Under the pieces are notes generated by a model. The model searched no databases and was not told where the DNA came from. It worked only from the letters and a program-made list of their open reading frames with translations. Both the position numbers and the translations under genes were made by a program. A stretch of 64,000 bases of DNA, taken from NCBI GenBank assembly GCA_900470095.1, contig UBZM01000005.1, forward strand, positions 263,900-327,899, in the 5' to 3' direction. Within the stretch, counting starts at the first letter, position 1, and every line of letters starts with the position of its first letter. This document shows, in pieces, positions 1 through 9,129 of this stretch. Source of the stretch: Hyphomicrobiales bacterium. Lineage in GTDB: Bacteria; Pseudomonadota; Alphaproteobacteria; Rhizobiales; Beijerinckiaceae.

Positions 1-113
1 TTGGCCAGATCGGCCGTGCTGCGCGTCGAATCCTCCGCCAGCGCTACTCCCGAACACGACAAGGTCGCGAAGAGTGTCAGTCCAGCTAACCTGATCAACG
101 TCCTCGCGCACAC
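1..113 (-). CDS. N-terminus of a secreted protein, cut by the window edge
   Basis: Only the first 37 codons are inside the window. Read from a GTG at 113, the frame gives a short basic start (VCARTLIRLAG), a hydrophobic stretch (LTLFATLSCSGVALA) and then AED, which is a textbook Sec signal peptide with a signal peptidase I site after ALA. An AAGGA sequence lies about ten bases before the GTG. The mature protein lies outside the window, so its function cannot be judged. The gene points away from the AraC-type regulator that follows, so the two may share a control region at 114-266. Confidence 0.5.
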   Translation of the reverse strand, partial: MCARTLIRLAGLTLFATLSCSGVALAEDSTRSTADLA

Positions 114-266
114 GGCCCGAAATTCCTTCAACGACAACAAAGCTGCCGACGGCCAAAACCGGTTTCCCGTTTGCCCGCGGCACTTATACTGTGCGAGAAA
201 GCAGCAATCGGATTTCAAGACCACTCATTTTGCGCCAACCTTGCGGCATTCCGGAGTGTCCAAAGC

Positions 267-1271
267 GTGTCTGAAATCCCGGTCATCTCCAGCCATATCC
301 TGCACGGCCTGCCGGCATTCCTGCGTCATGAACTCGGGGAGAGGGCGCTGCTGCGGGCGAACCGTGCGGCGGGCTTCGATCTCGAGCTGACCGAGGGCCG
401 CAATTGCTTCATCCCGCATGCCGCAGTGCTCGGCTTCGTCAATGCCGCCGCGAGAGCGGCCGGCGAGCCCAATCTCGGGCTCCTGATCGCCCCGATGATG
501 AACGCCGGCAACTACGGCTGTTTCGGGCGCTACGTCCTGGGCGCCGAGACGCTGGGCCAATCCATCGAGCGGGCCATTTCGGCCCTTGGCTATCACAGCA
601 CGGATGACCGGATGTCGCTCGCGATCACCGGCGACGAGGCACGCTACAGCTATGTCTTCGCACTTGCCGGCCATGCTGGCTACGAGATGATAGCCGGTGC
701 GGCGGCCGGCGTTCTGCTAAGCGTCATCAGGGCCTATCTGCCATTCGACTGGCGGCCACTGCGCATCGAGCTCAATATCGAGAGGCCGCGCCAGGTCGGC
801 CTGTTCGAAGATCTCTTCCACTGTCCGGTCCTGTTCAACGCGCCGGCCGTGACGATCGTCATGGAACGCCATCTCTTGTCGGCTGCTCCCAACCGCGGGG
901 CATGGCCCATCGTCACCATCGAGGACGTGGCGCGAGACCGGCCCGGCGGGGCTCCGCGCGATCTGCTCGACGTCGTCCGGGAGCAGCTCCGGGCCCAGGT
1001 TCTCACCGGCAGCGTCTCGATCGATGGGGCTGCACGACCGATGGGCACCAGCATCCGGACACTGCAACGCGAGCTGAACCGGGCTGGCACCGATTTTCGC
1101 AGCCTGGCGAACGCGGCTCGGCTCCAGCGCGCAACCGAGCTGCTCCGGCACACCAATGGTTCGATCACCCGTGTTTCGGCGGAAATGGGCTATTCCTCTC
1201 CCGCCAATTTCGCCCGCGCCTTCCAGAAGGCGACGGGCCGTACACCCCGGGAGTTCCGCGCGAGCATGTAG
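267..1271 (+). CDS. AraC-family transcriptional regulator (OruR/ArgR-like)
   Basis: A 334-residue regulator with a long N-terminal effector domain of the type seen in OruR/ArgR-like AraC proteins and a C-terminal AraC DNA-binding domain (about residues 235-334). The second helix-turn-helix ends in the usual signature: SITRVSAEMGYSSPANFARA, followed by F-x-K-A-T-G-x-T-P-R-E-F-R. I chose the GTG at 267 because a GGAG lies ten bases upstream; an in-frame ATG at 171 has no good ribosome-binding site. The gene is divergent from a truncated secreted-protein gene, a likely target. The effector is unknown; relatives sense amino acids or small organic molecules. Confidence 0.85.
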   Translation: MSEIPVISSHILHGLPAFLRHELGERALLRANRAAGFDLELTEGRNCFIPHAAVLGFVNAAARAAGEPNLGLLIAPMMNAGNYGCFGRYVLGAETLGQSIERAISALGYHSTDDRMSLAITGDEARYSYVFALAGHAGYEMIAGAAAGVLLSVIRAYLPFDWRPLRIELNIERPRQVGLFEDLFHCPVLFNAPAVTIVMERHLLSAAPNRGAWPIVTIEDVARDRPGGAPRDLLDVVREQLRAQVLTGSVSIDGAARPMGTSIRTLQRELNRAGTDFRSLANAARLQRATELLRHTNGSITRVSAEMGYSSPANFARAFQKATGRTPREFRASM

Positions 1272-1580
1272 CCTGGGGCTGGTCCGCCTGCTCCGTGGGT
1301 GAAGCGGTCAACGGGGGAGGGCGACCCATCTGCGGCATCGTAGCGCTTGAAGCTCGCCTTCTACGATCGTCGCTTCAAGGCGATCGAGGAGAAGGCGGCG
1401 CGGGCAGCGGCGTCTGCATCCGGAATGACGCCTTGACCTTCACCATCGCCACCATCGGCACAGCCGGCGGACTTCCCGCGGTGGCCCAAGCCGCCCCTAA
1501 CCTTGAACCATGGCGTCAGGTTTGCTCTTTTGACGTTTGGGCGCGCCACGCACTTGCGCTGACCTGTGGCAGTGGACGTG
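1272..1580. other. Non-coding gap
   Basis: 309 bases between the AraC-type gene and the DUF2200 gene. One short frame (about 1348-1437, ending AARAAASASGMTP) looks like the tail of a protein but has no credible start. It may be gene debris. I see nothing else. Confidence 0.4.
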
Positions 1581-1940
1581 ATGACCCAGCACCGCATCTA
1601 TAAAATGAGCTTCGCCAAGGTCTATCCGCTTCTGGTCGCCAAGGCGGAGAGGAAGGGCCGCACGAAGGCGGAGGTCGACCAGATCATCCACTGGCTGACC
1701 GGCTACGGGGAAGAGGCGCTCGCCTGCGAGCTGGCGAAGGATACGGACTATGAGACCTTCTTCGCCCAGGCGCCTGCGCTCAATCCTGCGCGAGCCGAGA
1801 TAAGGGGGAAGGTCTGCGGCGTCCGCGTCGAAGAGATCGCCGAGCCGGTGATGCGGGAGATCCGCTACCTGGACAAGCTCATCGATGAACTCGCCCAGGG
1901 GAGGGCGATCGATAAGATCCTACACCGTCGGCCAGGATAG
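1581..1940 (+). CDS. DUF2200 family protein
   Basis: A 119-residue protein that matches the DUF2200 family from its first residues ([19 protein letters not shown]) through a conserved [14 protein letters not shown] segment to a C-terminal helix with [15 protein letters not shown]. No signal peptide or membrane segment is present, so it should be cytosolic. The family is widespread in bacteria and has no established function; the conserved part is predicted to be mostly helical. The start at 1581 follows the family's usual N-terminus, since the upstream in-frame codons (AVDV) do not fit it. It stands alone, followed by a metal-resistance unit with its own control region. Confidence 0.85.
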   Translation: MTQHRIYKMSFAKVYPLLVAKAERKGRTKAEVDQIIHWLTGYGEEALACELAKDTDYETFFAQAPALNPARAEIRGKVCGVRVEEIAEPVMREIRYLDKLIDELAQGRAIDKILHRRPG

Positions 1941-2030
1941 GCCTGGCGTTTGCGCTCGCGTCCAGGGCCGCTCCTTCAGGGCGGCTTTGTGTTTCAGGGG
2001 GTGGTTTCGCCGCAAACGACCGAGAAGCGC

Positions 2031-2063
2031 CTTCCTATATCCCCCCTGGGGGGATATAGGAAG
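2031..2063. promoter_or_regulatory. Perfect palindromic operator of the CsoR/InrS type
   Basis: Two 16-base arms, CTTCCTATATCCCCCC and its exact reverse complement, flank a single T. The centre, a run of C then G bordered by TATAT/ATATA, is the kind of operator bound by CsoR/RcnR/InrS repressors. It ends four bases before the ATG of the repressor gene and includes part of its ribosome-binding site, so the repressor probably controls its own operon. Binding is inferred. Confidence 0.7.
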
Positions 2064-2066
2064 GAA

Positions 2067-2345
2067 ATGTCGGAACCTCACATCCATGAATCCCATCCCG
2101 CGATCATCAAACGGCTGAAGCGCGCTGGTGGTCACCTTGCCAAGGTCATCGAGATGATCGAGGCCGGACGCTCCTGTCTCGACATCGCGACGCAGCTCCA
2201 GGCCGTCGAGAGCGCCATCACGCAGGCAAAGCGGACGCTGGTGCAGGATCATCTCGATCACTGCCTCGACGAAGTCCTTGGCCACCTGCCGACCGAGCGT
2301 CGCCAGCCGATCGACGAGTTCAAGCGGATCACGAAGTTCCTCTGA
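2067..2345 (+). CDS. CsoR/RcnR-family metal-sensing repressor, InrS-like
   Basis: A 92-residue all-helical repressor of the CsoR/RcnR/FrmR family. The family's metal site is visible: Cys37, His62 and Cys66, with the 25- and 4-residue spacing found in CsoR and in the nickel sensor InrS, plus an N-terminal histidine cluster (His5, His7, His10) that could supply the extra ligand used in nickel and cobalt sensors. The cysteine at the last position differs from RcnR. The start at 2067 has an AGGAAGGA ribosome-binding site lying in a perfect palindrome. Seven bases after its stop comes an MFS exporter with a histidine-rich tail, the arrangement expected of an InrS/NrsD-type nickel operon. Copper is the main alternative metal. 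Confidence 0.85.
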   Translation: MSEPHIHESHPAIIKRLKRAGGHLAKVIEMIEAGRSCLDIATQLQAVESAITQAKRTLVQDHLDHCLDEVLGHLPTERRQPIDEFKRITKFL

Positions 2346-2352
2346 GGCCACA

Positions 2353-3705
2353 ATGCTCAAGGTCCTGTCCAATCGCGTCTACGGTCGCCTGTTTGCCGCG
2401 CAGATCATCGCGCTGGTCGGCACCGGTCTCCTCACGGTCGCGCTCGGTCTGCTCGCCTTCGCGCTCGCCGGCGAGAGGGCTGGCGCCGTCCTCGGCACGG
2501 CGCTCGCGATCAAGATGATCGCCTATGTCACCGTCGCGCCCATTGTCGGTGCGTTTGCGGCACAGCTGCCGCGCCGCACCTTCCTGATCGCCATGGATCT
2601 GGTGCGCGCGGCCATCGCGCTCACGCTGCCCTTCATCACCGAGATCTGGCAGATCTATCTGGCCGTGTTCCTGCTTCAGTCGGCCTCAGCCGCCTTCACG
2701 CCGACCTTCCAGGCCACGATTCCCGACGTGCTGCCGGACGAGGACGACTATACCAAAGCCCTCTCGCTCTCGCGCCTGGCCTATGATCTGGAAAGCATCG
2801 TCAGCCCGATGCTCGCGGCCGCCTTGCTCACGGTCATCAACTTTCACTGGCTGTTCGGTGGCACGGTCATCGGCTTCCTCGTCTCGGCAGCACTCGTCCT
2901 TTCCCTTACATTGCCGGTCTCTCCAGCCAGGAAACGCGAGGGCGGGATCTACGACCGGACAACGCGAGGGATCAGGATCTATCTCGCGACGCCGAGGCTG
3001 CGCGGACTGCTCGCGCTCAACATGGCAGTGGCCATGGGTGGCGCCCTCGTTATCGTCAATACCGTGGTGATCGTGAAGGGGCGCCTCGGCTTTGACGACA
3101 ACGCGGTTGCGCTCGCGCTGGCCTGTTTCGGCGGTGGGTCCATGCTGTCGGCGCTGACGCTGCCGCGTGTGCTGGAACGGGTCGCAGATCGAACGGTGAT
3201 GCTGACGGCGGCGACCGTTCTGGCTGCCGTCCTTGGCGGCTTCGCTGCACTCCTCCGGGTCAGCGGCTGGGCACTCGCTCCGGCGGCGACGGGTACGGGC
3301 TGGGCAGTGCTCCTGATCACCTGGGCGCTGCTCGGCATCGGTTACTCCGCGACACAGACACCGTCAGGCCGGTTGTTGCGGCGCTCGGCTCACGCCGAGG
3401 ATCGTCCGGCGGTGTTCGCCGCGCAGTTCGCGCTCTCGCATGCCTGCTGGCTGGTGACCTATCCGCTGGCGGGCTGGCTTGGTGCGATATTGCCGCCGAC
3501 ACTGGCAGGCCTGTTCGCGCTGGCGACGCTGGCGGCAGTGCTCTTCGCATCGCGGCTTTGGCCGGCCGGCAGCGCGGATGCCCTTGCGCATGACCATCCC
3601 GAGCTTCCGCCGGGACATCCTCACCTTGCAGAGCATGGTTCGCGCCATTCCCATTCCATCATCATCGACGACCTGCACAGCCGGTGGCCCGCCGAGGCAA
3701 GATGA
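2353..3705 (+). CDS. MFS metal exporter with histidine-rich tail, NreB/NrsD-like
   Basis: A 450-residue major facilitator protein with about twelve hydrophobic segments starting at residue 10. The last 35 residues leave the membrane and carry eight histidines in spaced pairs (AHDHPE, GHPH, RHSHS, LHS). Such a tail marks the NreB/NrsD nickel exporters of the MFS. The gene starts seven bases after the metal-sensor repressor, so they should be one transcript released when the metal binds the repressor. Expected role: nickel, possibly cobalt, efflux across the inner membrane. The family call is firm; the metal is inferred from the tail and the neighbour. Confidence 0.82.
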   Translation: MLKVLSNRVYGRLFAAQIIALVGTGLLTVALGLLAFALAGERAGAVLGTALAIKMIAYVTVAPIVGAFAAQLPRRTFLIAMDLVRAAIALTLPFITEIWQIYLAVFLLQSASAAFTPTFQATIPDVLPDEDDYTKALSLSRLAYDLESIVSPMLAAALLTVINFHWLFGGTVIGFLVSAALVLSLTLPVSPARKREGGIYDRTTRGIRIYLATPRLRGLLALNMAVAMGGALVIVNTVVIVKGRLGFDDNAVALALACFGGGSMLSALTLPRVLERVADRTVMLTAATVLAAVLGGFAALLRVSGWALAPAATGTGWAVLLITWALLGIGYSATQTPSGRLLRRSAHAEDRPAVFAAQFALSHACWLVTYPLAGWLGAILPPTLAGLFALATLAAVLFASRLWPAGSADALAHDHPELPPGHPHLAEHGSRHSHSIIIDDLHSRWPAEAR

Positions 3706-4035
3706 GGTGGTCAGGATGCAATGCCACCATGCGCGGGCCAGACCCATGACCGAGCTTGCATGGAATAGCTGGGACGGGTGATCGGAGCGGGATCTTTCCG
3801 GAAGCGGGCAGCTTTGCCATTCCCGCAGACCCGGCATTGCGATCACGGAAACATGAACGCAGCTCGCTCGCGTCGCAGGGCGGCCTTCGGTAGCCTCGGG
3901 GAGGGAATTCGCCCGCGATCGCGGCGTGCGCTCTCATCAATCAGCATTCAACACGATCGAAACCAGCGGTTTCGATGCAATATTGGTATAGCGCGCGTTT
4001 GACGACGATATCCTCGGTTATTGGGAGGGCGCCGT
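3706..4035. other. Non-coding gap
   Basis: 330 bases between the exporter and the beta-helix protein gene. No convincing frame on either strand. The last 80 bases are richer in A and T and probably hold the promoter of the next gene; I cannot place it exactly. Confidence 0.4.
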
Positions 4036-5295
4036 ATGAATGCGATGTTTGAGGTGGTCTCGACAGTCGAGCAATTGGTCGGAGCCGCCCAGGATACGGC
4101 CACTCCTCACATCGTCGTTCACGGTGACCTGATCGATGTGCCGTCCATCCGTCTTGGCGCGGGGCAGTCGCTGCGCGGGGAGGGCGACGGGGCTGCCATC
4201 AGGTTCGCCAGGGGCAGCGATGGCCTCCAGCTGTCCTCGGACAACCGGGTTCACAATATCCGCCTCGACGCCGCTCCGGACAGGCGTGCGATCTTCAACG
4301 ACACCGGTATGGCGACGCTGGGCCGGATCGAACTGCGCAGCGTGATCACGACCGGACGCGTCCAGATTCTCGCGCGCGACAAGGTGCGTGGGGGCCATGT
4401 CGATGTGATCGGGCTCGACATCATCGCAGCCGATGCACGCGGGGAGATGGAACGACCGCACGGCTACGGCGTCTACGTCCTGCAAGGTGCCTTCACGCTA
4501 TGGAACATGCAGCCTGATGAGGCCGTCGTTGTCAGCGCCGACCTTGTCGGCCTGTCGGCCGGCCGCAATGGTGCGCCGGTTCGCGGTGGCGGCATCTTCG
4601 TAAGCGGTGCTGGCGACACGGGTGGCCGGCTCATCGTGAGGCGGCTCGAAACCGAGGCGGTCTATAGCGATGGCGGGATCGAGCCCGGTACCGCGGACCA
4701 GATCACCGGCGGTGTCTTCACCGTCCATGGCGCGCATGTCGACGTGGTGCGCAATCGTGGACCGGTCGTGACCTATGGCGTCAACGACATGGTGCTCGAC
4801 AACTGGGGCGTCGTCGACCGCTGGACTGCCGAGGAGAAGATCAGGTCCCACGGCCCGAGCGGCATCGGCTTCGTCAATTTCGGGATCGTGCACGAGCTGA
4901 AGGTCAATGCGCTGATCGAAACCTTCGGCCAGGGTGCACGCGGCTTCAACGTCTATACCGGCACGGTGAACCTCGCGGAGTTCGATCGCGTCGTCACCCA
5001 TGCGGATGGCGCAGTCGGCATCCAGATCAGCCAGCCGATCGGCCGGCTCGTCGTGCGTCGCGGGATCGAGACGTTCGGGGGCACAGGGCCGTCGCTCGTG
5101 AAGGGCGTTATGGTGACCCTCTCTGCCATCGCCTTGAGCATCAAGCCGGGCGGCTCGGCCCGCGAAATCGAAATCACCGGTGGCATCAAGACGAACGGGG
5201 CGGGCGTGGCGCCGATCGAGCAGCATGGCGCGATCGACAGCCTGCGCGTGGCGGGAGGCTTTGCCGCAGTCGGTGGGGGCTTCGACAGGATCTAG
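4036..5295 (+). CDS. Predicted right-handed beta-helix protein, unknown function
   Basis: A 419-residue protein built from short beta-rich turns of about 20-25 residues with many Gly, Asn, Asp and Val (for example GQSLRGEGDGAAIRF, DNRVHNIRLDAA, GARGFNVYTGTVN). This is the look of a pectate-lyase-like parallel beta-helix. There is no signal peptide, although most such folds are secreted. The ATG at 4036 has GGGAGG eight bases upstream. I see no catalytic signature of pectate lyases, glycosidases or phage tail spikes. It is flanked by gaps and appears monocistronic. The fold is inferred from sequence pattern; the function is not recognised. Confidence 0.65.
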   Translation: MNAMFEVVSTVEQLVGAAQDTATPHIVVHGDLIDVPSIRLGAGQSLRGEGDGAAIRFARGSDGLQLSSDNRVHNIRLDAAPDRRAIFNDTGMATLGRIELRSVITTGRVQILARDKVRGGHVDVIGLDIIAADARGEMERPHGYGVYVLQGAFTLWNMQPDEAVVVSADLVGLSAGRNGAPVRGGGIFVSGAGDTGGRLIVRRLETEAVYSDGGIEPGTADQITGGVFTVHGAHVDVVRNRGPVVTYGVNDMVLDNWGVVDRWTAEEKIRSHGPSGIGFVNFGIVHELKVNALIETFGQGARGFNVYTGTVNLAEFDRVVTHADGAVGIQISQPIGRLVVRRGIETFGGTGPSLVKGVMVTLSAIALSIKPGGSAREIEITGGIKTNGAGVAPIEQHGAIDSLRVAGGFAAVGGGFDRI

Positions 5296-5498
5296 CCAGA
5301 GAGCTTTGCCGGGGCTCTTGCCGAGGGCCGCGAAGGAACGTCGGTCGTCGATCCGGCAATGTCCCGCACGGCTCCGTGGGTGTGCGACGAGACCAGACGG
5401 GCGGGCCGGCGCCTGATCGTGAAGGCACGCTGTTCCGCCACCCTATGGCATGCAAGGTCAGGGCATGCCGGGAGCGCAGCTCCCGGCCGCGTGGCCCT

Positions 5499-6896
5499 TC
5501 ATGCTGCCTTGGCTCGCTCCTGCGCTGTCTTGACGGGGCCCTTGGCTGCAACGAGCGCCTCATGGTCCAGCGTGGTCTGCGCGGCATAGGCCATCGCGAA
5601 ACTCGTCACGGCGTCGTCGAAGATTTCGGACGCGCCCATGTAGCCGGCGATAGTGGCCGCATCGCCCGAGCGGACATGCGCGCGGGCGAGCGTGCGGCCG
5701 CAGAGCTCGGCATAGGCCGTCAGCGCTTCGCCCTCGACGACTTCGGCGATCGATCCGAGACGGCGATTCTTGAGTTGCCGGACGTAGAAATGCCGCCCGC
5801 TGGCGCTGTCATCCGCCCAGCCCAGGAAGACGTCGCTCGCCGCCTGCAGCATGCGCTGGCCTTCCACCACCCGCTGTCCCTGATGCGGCGGCCCCGGGTT
5901 CTTGCTCTTCGTCAGCCGGGCGAGGACCGAGGTCTGGGCTTCCTTGACCTGCAGGAACAACGGCTCGTCATCGGCCGTCATGAACAGGCCGACGACGCAG
6001 AACGTGCCGACGCTGCCGACGCCGACGACCTTGAAGGCGAGGTCCCGCAGGCCGTAGCGCGTCGCCAGCACGCGGCGCTCGGGCGGCAGCGTCTCGTGAT
6101 AGTGATGGAAGACCTTGTGGGCCTGCAGCGAGCGCGTGCTGTCGCGTTCCTCGGGGAGATGGTAGATCAGCGGCGGCCGGTCCTCGATGCTCCAGGAGCC
6201 GTCCGCCCCAGCATGCAGGCGGGGAAAGTTGCTGTCCTGCTGCGGATTGCGCGACGCCTTGGTCAGCAGGCCTTGCACATGCTTGCGCAGCGCCGGATCG
6301 TCGATCCGCTCCAGTTCCTGTCCAAGCTCGGTGCGCGCATGCCAGGCCTCCAGCGGCGTGAGTTTGGCCAGCCTGCGCAGGCGGCGGCGATAGGCGCTCA
6401 CCGTCGCGGCAATGGTGAGCCGGGCGGCCTTCCTGGAAAATCCGGCGTCGAGTGCCGCTACGGCCACGCTGGCGGCCAGGCGCTTGAGATCGACGGCGAA
6501 GTCGATGCCCGGCAGCGTTTCGTCGAAATCGTTGATGTCGAACAGGACGTTCTCTTCCGGGGTGGTGAAGGCGCCGAAATTCATGAGATGACAATCGCCG
6601 CAGGCCTGAACGGGCAGACCGGTCGATGGGAGGCCTGCCAGGTCTTCCGCCATCACCGCCGCCGCACCGCGCAGAAAGGCGAACGGACTCACCATCATGC
6701 GCTCGTAGCGGATCGGCAGAAGCTCCGGAATGCGGCTGTCATCGGTCCCGGCGAGAATGGCGACGGCCTGGCTGCTGGAGCGGGGCGTCCAGTCGGCATG
6801 GCTCTCGCGCGGAACTTTGCTGCGCAGGGCCTTGCCGGCGGCGTAGCGCTCGGCACGGGACAGAAGCTGCGGCTTGGCCGGTTGATGGCGCGTCAT
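5499..6896 (-). CDS. DUF2252 family protein
   Basis: A 465-residue member of DUF2252. The conserved blocks are present in order: a basic N-terminus with R-x-E-R-M and SPFAFLRG, the motif ACGDCHLMNFG, then FDINDFDET followed by DLKRLAAS, and later VVGVGSVGT and LFLQVKEAQTS. The HLMNFG and DFDE blocks resemble the catalytic and metal-binding parts of aminoglycoside-phosphotransferase/kinase-like folds, so a kinase-type activity has been suspected for the family, without proof. The ATG at 6896 is chosen because it opens directly into the basic N-terminus and has GAGG seven bases upstream; the frame continues further without similarity. No partner genes adjoin it. Confidence 0.85.
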   Translation of the reverse strand: MTRHQPAKPQLLSRAERYAAGKALRSKVPRESHADWTPRSSSQAVAILAGTDDSRIPELLPIRYERMMVSPFAFLRGAAAVMAEDLAGLPSTGLPVQACGDCHLMNFGAFTTPEENVLFDINDFDETLPGIDFAVDLKRLAASVAVAALDAGFSRKAARLTIAATVSAYRRRLRRLAKLTPLEAWHARTELGQELERIDDPALRKHVQGLLTKASRNPQQDSNFPRLHAGADGSWSIEDRPPLIYHLPEERDSTRSLQAHKVFHHYHETLPPERRVLATRYGLRDLAFKVVGVGSVGTFCVVGLFMTADDEPLFLQVKEAQTSVLARLTKSKNPGPPHQGQRVVEGQRMLQAASDVFLGWADDSASGRHFYVRQLKNRRLGSIAEVVEGEALTAYAELCGRTLARAHVRSGDAATIAGYMGASEIFDDAVTSFAMAYAAQTTLDHEALVAAKGPVKTAQERAKAA

Positions 6897-7184
6897 CGGA
6901 GGACCTCGATCTTGCCGTTTCGGCCTGCATGGACATGCTCTTCGTCGACAGGCCTGTCCCTGGCGGCCGTATCCCGCGACCCGTCGCTTGCGCAGGCGGC
7001 GTTTATACCAGCCTCCGGGAGCGATGACCAAGCAAGGAGCCGTGATCCGGATGCTGGCCGATTCCGAAACGCGCAAGCATCGGTTCTCGTTGTCGCAGGT
7101 ATTCGGGGAGTCATTGCCAGACGATGCCCAAGGGGAGCATACTATCTAATCTGACCCAAAGGCACGATGTCGGGAGGGTTCGGA

Positions 7185-7391
7185 ATGAACGGCTCCGGAG
7201 AAAGTCGGGGCGGATGGAGCTGGTGGTACCTGCTCTTCGTCGCCCAGTTCGTCGCGGTCCTCTGGCCGCCGTTCTACAACCGGATCGACCCTGTCTGGGC
7301 CGGTATTCCCTTCTTCTATTGGTACCAGATGCTCTGGGTGCTGATCGCAGCCGCCCTCACCGCCATCGTCTACTTCGCGACAAAGGACTAG
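7185..7391 (+). CDS. DUF3311 small membrane protein, MctP partner
   Basis: A 68-residue protein with two membrane segments (about WYLLFVAQFVAVLWPPFY and FYWYQMLWVLIAAALTAIVYF) separated by the DUF3311 core R-I-D-P-x-x-x-G-I-P-F. Such proteins sit directly upstream of solute:sodium symporters, as here, and are thought to help the transporter fold or work. The ATG at 7185 has GGGAGG at a good distance; an ATG at 7167 would add six residues. The symporter gene begins 54 bases downstream, so the two are almost surely co-transcribed. Confidence 0.85.
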   Translation: MNGSGESRGGWSWWYLLFVAQFVAVLWPPFYNRIDPVWAGIPFFYWYQMLWVLIAAALTAIVYFATKD

Positions 7392-7445
7392 CTCGCCCGA
7401 CCAGACCCTGTGCCTGAGGACGACGAGCTCCGACAGGAGCGTGTC

Positions 7446-9014
7446 ATGCATGACGTGAACTGGACCGCCACCACGGTGTTCGTGGCGTTGTTCGGCTTCA
7501 TCACGTGGCTCGGCTTCGCCGCCGCCAACTGGCGCAAGGCAGATCTCGACCAGCTGCACGAATGGGGTCTCGGCGGCCGCAGGTTCGGCACCTGGATCAC
7601 CTGGTTCCTGGTCGGCGGCGACCTCTACACCGCCTATACCTTCATCGCCGTGCCGGCTCTCGCCTTCGGCGCCGGGGCGGTGGCGTTCTTCGCCGTGCCC
7701 TACACGATCGTGATCTACCCGATCCTGTTCCTCGTCTTTCCCAGGCTCTGGCACGTCTGCCACAGGCACGGCTACATCACCGCCGCCGATTTCGTCCGCG
7801 GCCGCTTCGGCAATCGCTGGCTGGCGCTCGCCGTGACCGTCACGGGCATCCTCGCGACCATGCCCTATATCGCGCTGCAGCTCGTCGGCATCCAGGTGGT
7901 CATCGGCGCGCTCGGCATTTCCGGGACCGGCCTTGCCGCCGACCTGCCGCTGATCTTTGCTTTTCTGGTGCTGGCGGCCTTCACCTATTCGAGCGGCCTG
8001 CGCGCGCCGGCCTCGATCGCGATCGTCAAGGACATCCTGATCTATGTCACTGCCTTTGCCGCGATCATCATCATCCCGATCCAGCTCGGCGGCTTTGCCA
8101 AGATCTTCGCCGCGGTGCCGGACACGAAGCTCCTGCTCGAAACGCCGGCCCCCGGCTCGACCGGGGCCTACAGCACCTACGCGACGCTCGCGCTCGGATC
8201 GGCACTGGCGCTGTTCCTCTATCCGCATTCCATCACCGGCATTCTCAGCGCCAATGGCGGCAAGGCCATCCGGCGCAACGCGGCCATGCTGCCGGCCTAT
8301 TCCTTCCTGCTCGGCATTCTCGCGCTGTTCGGCTTCTTCGCGATCGCCGCCGGCGTCCGCAGCATGCCGGAATATGCGGCGGGCTTTGCCGAGTTCGGCA
8401 ATAATTTCGCGGTGCCGGCCCTGTTCCTGCACAGTTTCCCGGCCTGGTTCGTCGGCATCGCCTTCGCCGCCATCGGCATCGGGGCCCTGGTCCCAGCGGC
8501 GATCATGTCGATCGCGGCCGCCAATCTCTATACCCGCAACATCCACCGGGAGTTCATCAACCGGAACCCGACCGATCGGCAGGAGGCCCAGATGGCGAAA
8601 TGGGTCTCGCTGATCGTCAAGCTCGGCGCGCTCGTCTTCATCCTGTTCGTGCCGACGCAATATGCCATCCAGCTGCAGTTGCTCGGCGGCATCTGGATCA
8701 TCCAGACGCTGCCGGCGGTGATGCTCGGCGTCTATACGCGCTGGTTCAACGGCTGGGCGCTGCTGATCGGCTGGCTGGCCGGGATCGTGGCGGGCACGCT
8801 GATGGCCTTCGCGTCCAATCTGACGCCGACCTTTCCGCTCAGCTTCGGGGGGCATGTCTTCCCGGGCTACACCGCCGTCTACACGCTGGTCCTCAACCTC
8901 GCCCTCGCCATCGTGCTGACCTTGCTCTTCCGGGCGTTGAAGGCCCATTCGACCGCTGGCGACGAGACGATGGCCGCCGATTATTCCGCCGGACCCTCCG
9001 CTGGCCGGACTTGA
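7446..9014 (+). CDS. mctP: Solute:sodium symporter, MctP-like monocarboxylate transporter
   Basis: A 522-residue transporter of the sodium:solute symporter family with about thirteen hydrophobic segments. It resembles the rhizobial monocarboxylate permease MctP, which takes up pyruvate, lactate and some amino acids. Family marks include GGRRFGTWITWFLVGGDLYTAYTF near the start, ITAADFVRGRFG, and FLYPHSITGILSANGGKAIRRNAAMLPAYS in the middle. The ATG at 7446 has AGGAG six bases upstream; an upstream GTG would add twelve poorly fitting residues. It follows a DUF3311 gene, the usual partner. The exact substrate is inferred from the family. Confidence 0.85.
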   Translation: MHDVNWTATTVFVALFGFITWLGFAAANWRKADLDQLHEWGLGGRRFGTWITWFLVGGDLYTAYTFIAVPALAFGAGAVAFFAVPYTIVIYPILFLVFPRLWHVCHRHGYITAADFVRGRFGNRWLALAVTVTGILATMPYIALQLVGIQVVIGALGISGTGLAADLPLIFAFLVLAAFTYSSGLRAPASIAIVKDILIYVTAFAAIIIIPIQLGGFAKIFAAVPDTKLLLETPAPGSTGAYSTYATLALGSALALFLYPHSITGILSANGGKAIRRNAAMLPAYSFLLGILALFGFFAIAAGVRSMPEYAAGFAEFGNNFAVPALFLHSFPAWFVGIAFAAIGIGALVPAAIMSIAAANLYTRNIHREFINRNPTDRQEAQMAKWVSLIVKLGALVFILFVPTQYAIQLQLLGGIWIIQTLPAVMLGVYTRWFNGWALLIGWLAGIVAGTLMAFASNLTPTFPLSFGGHVFPGYTAVYTLVLNLALAIVLTLLFRALKAHSTAGDETMAADYSAGPSAGRT

Positions 9015-9129
9015 ACCAAGGGCCACGGCCTCCCCAAGGCAGCCGGGGATGGCAACGCCGCAGACCGTTTGGCGCGCCGCCGCGGTCATGCGATCGTCAT
9101 GCGCTCAGGAGCGAACAAGCGAGGGCCCT

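Noticed and set aside
7146..9089. Long open frame of 647 codons on the minus strand across the symporter gene
   Set aside because: It is the antisense of a clear sodium symporter. The product is Asp/Glu/Arg/Gly-rich with no hydrophobic pattern or known motif, as expected from antisense of GC-rich membrane-protein genes.
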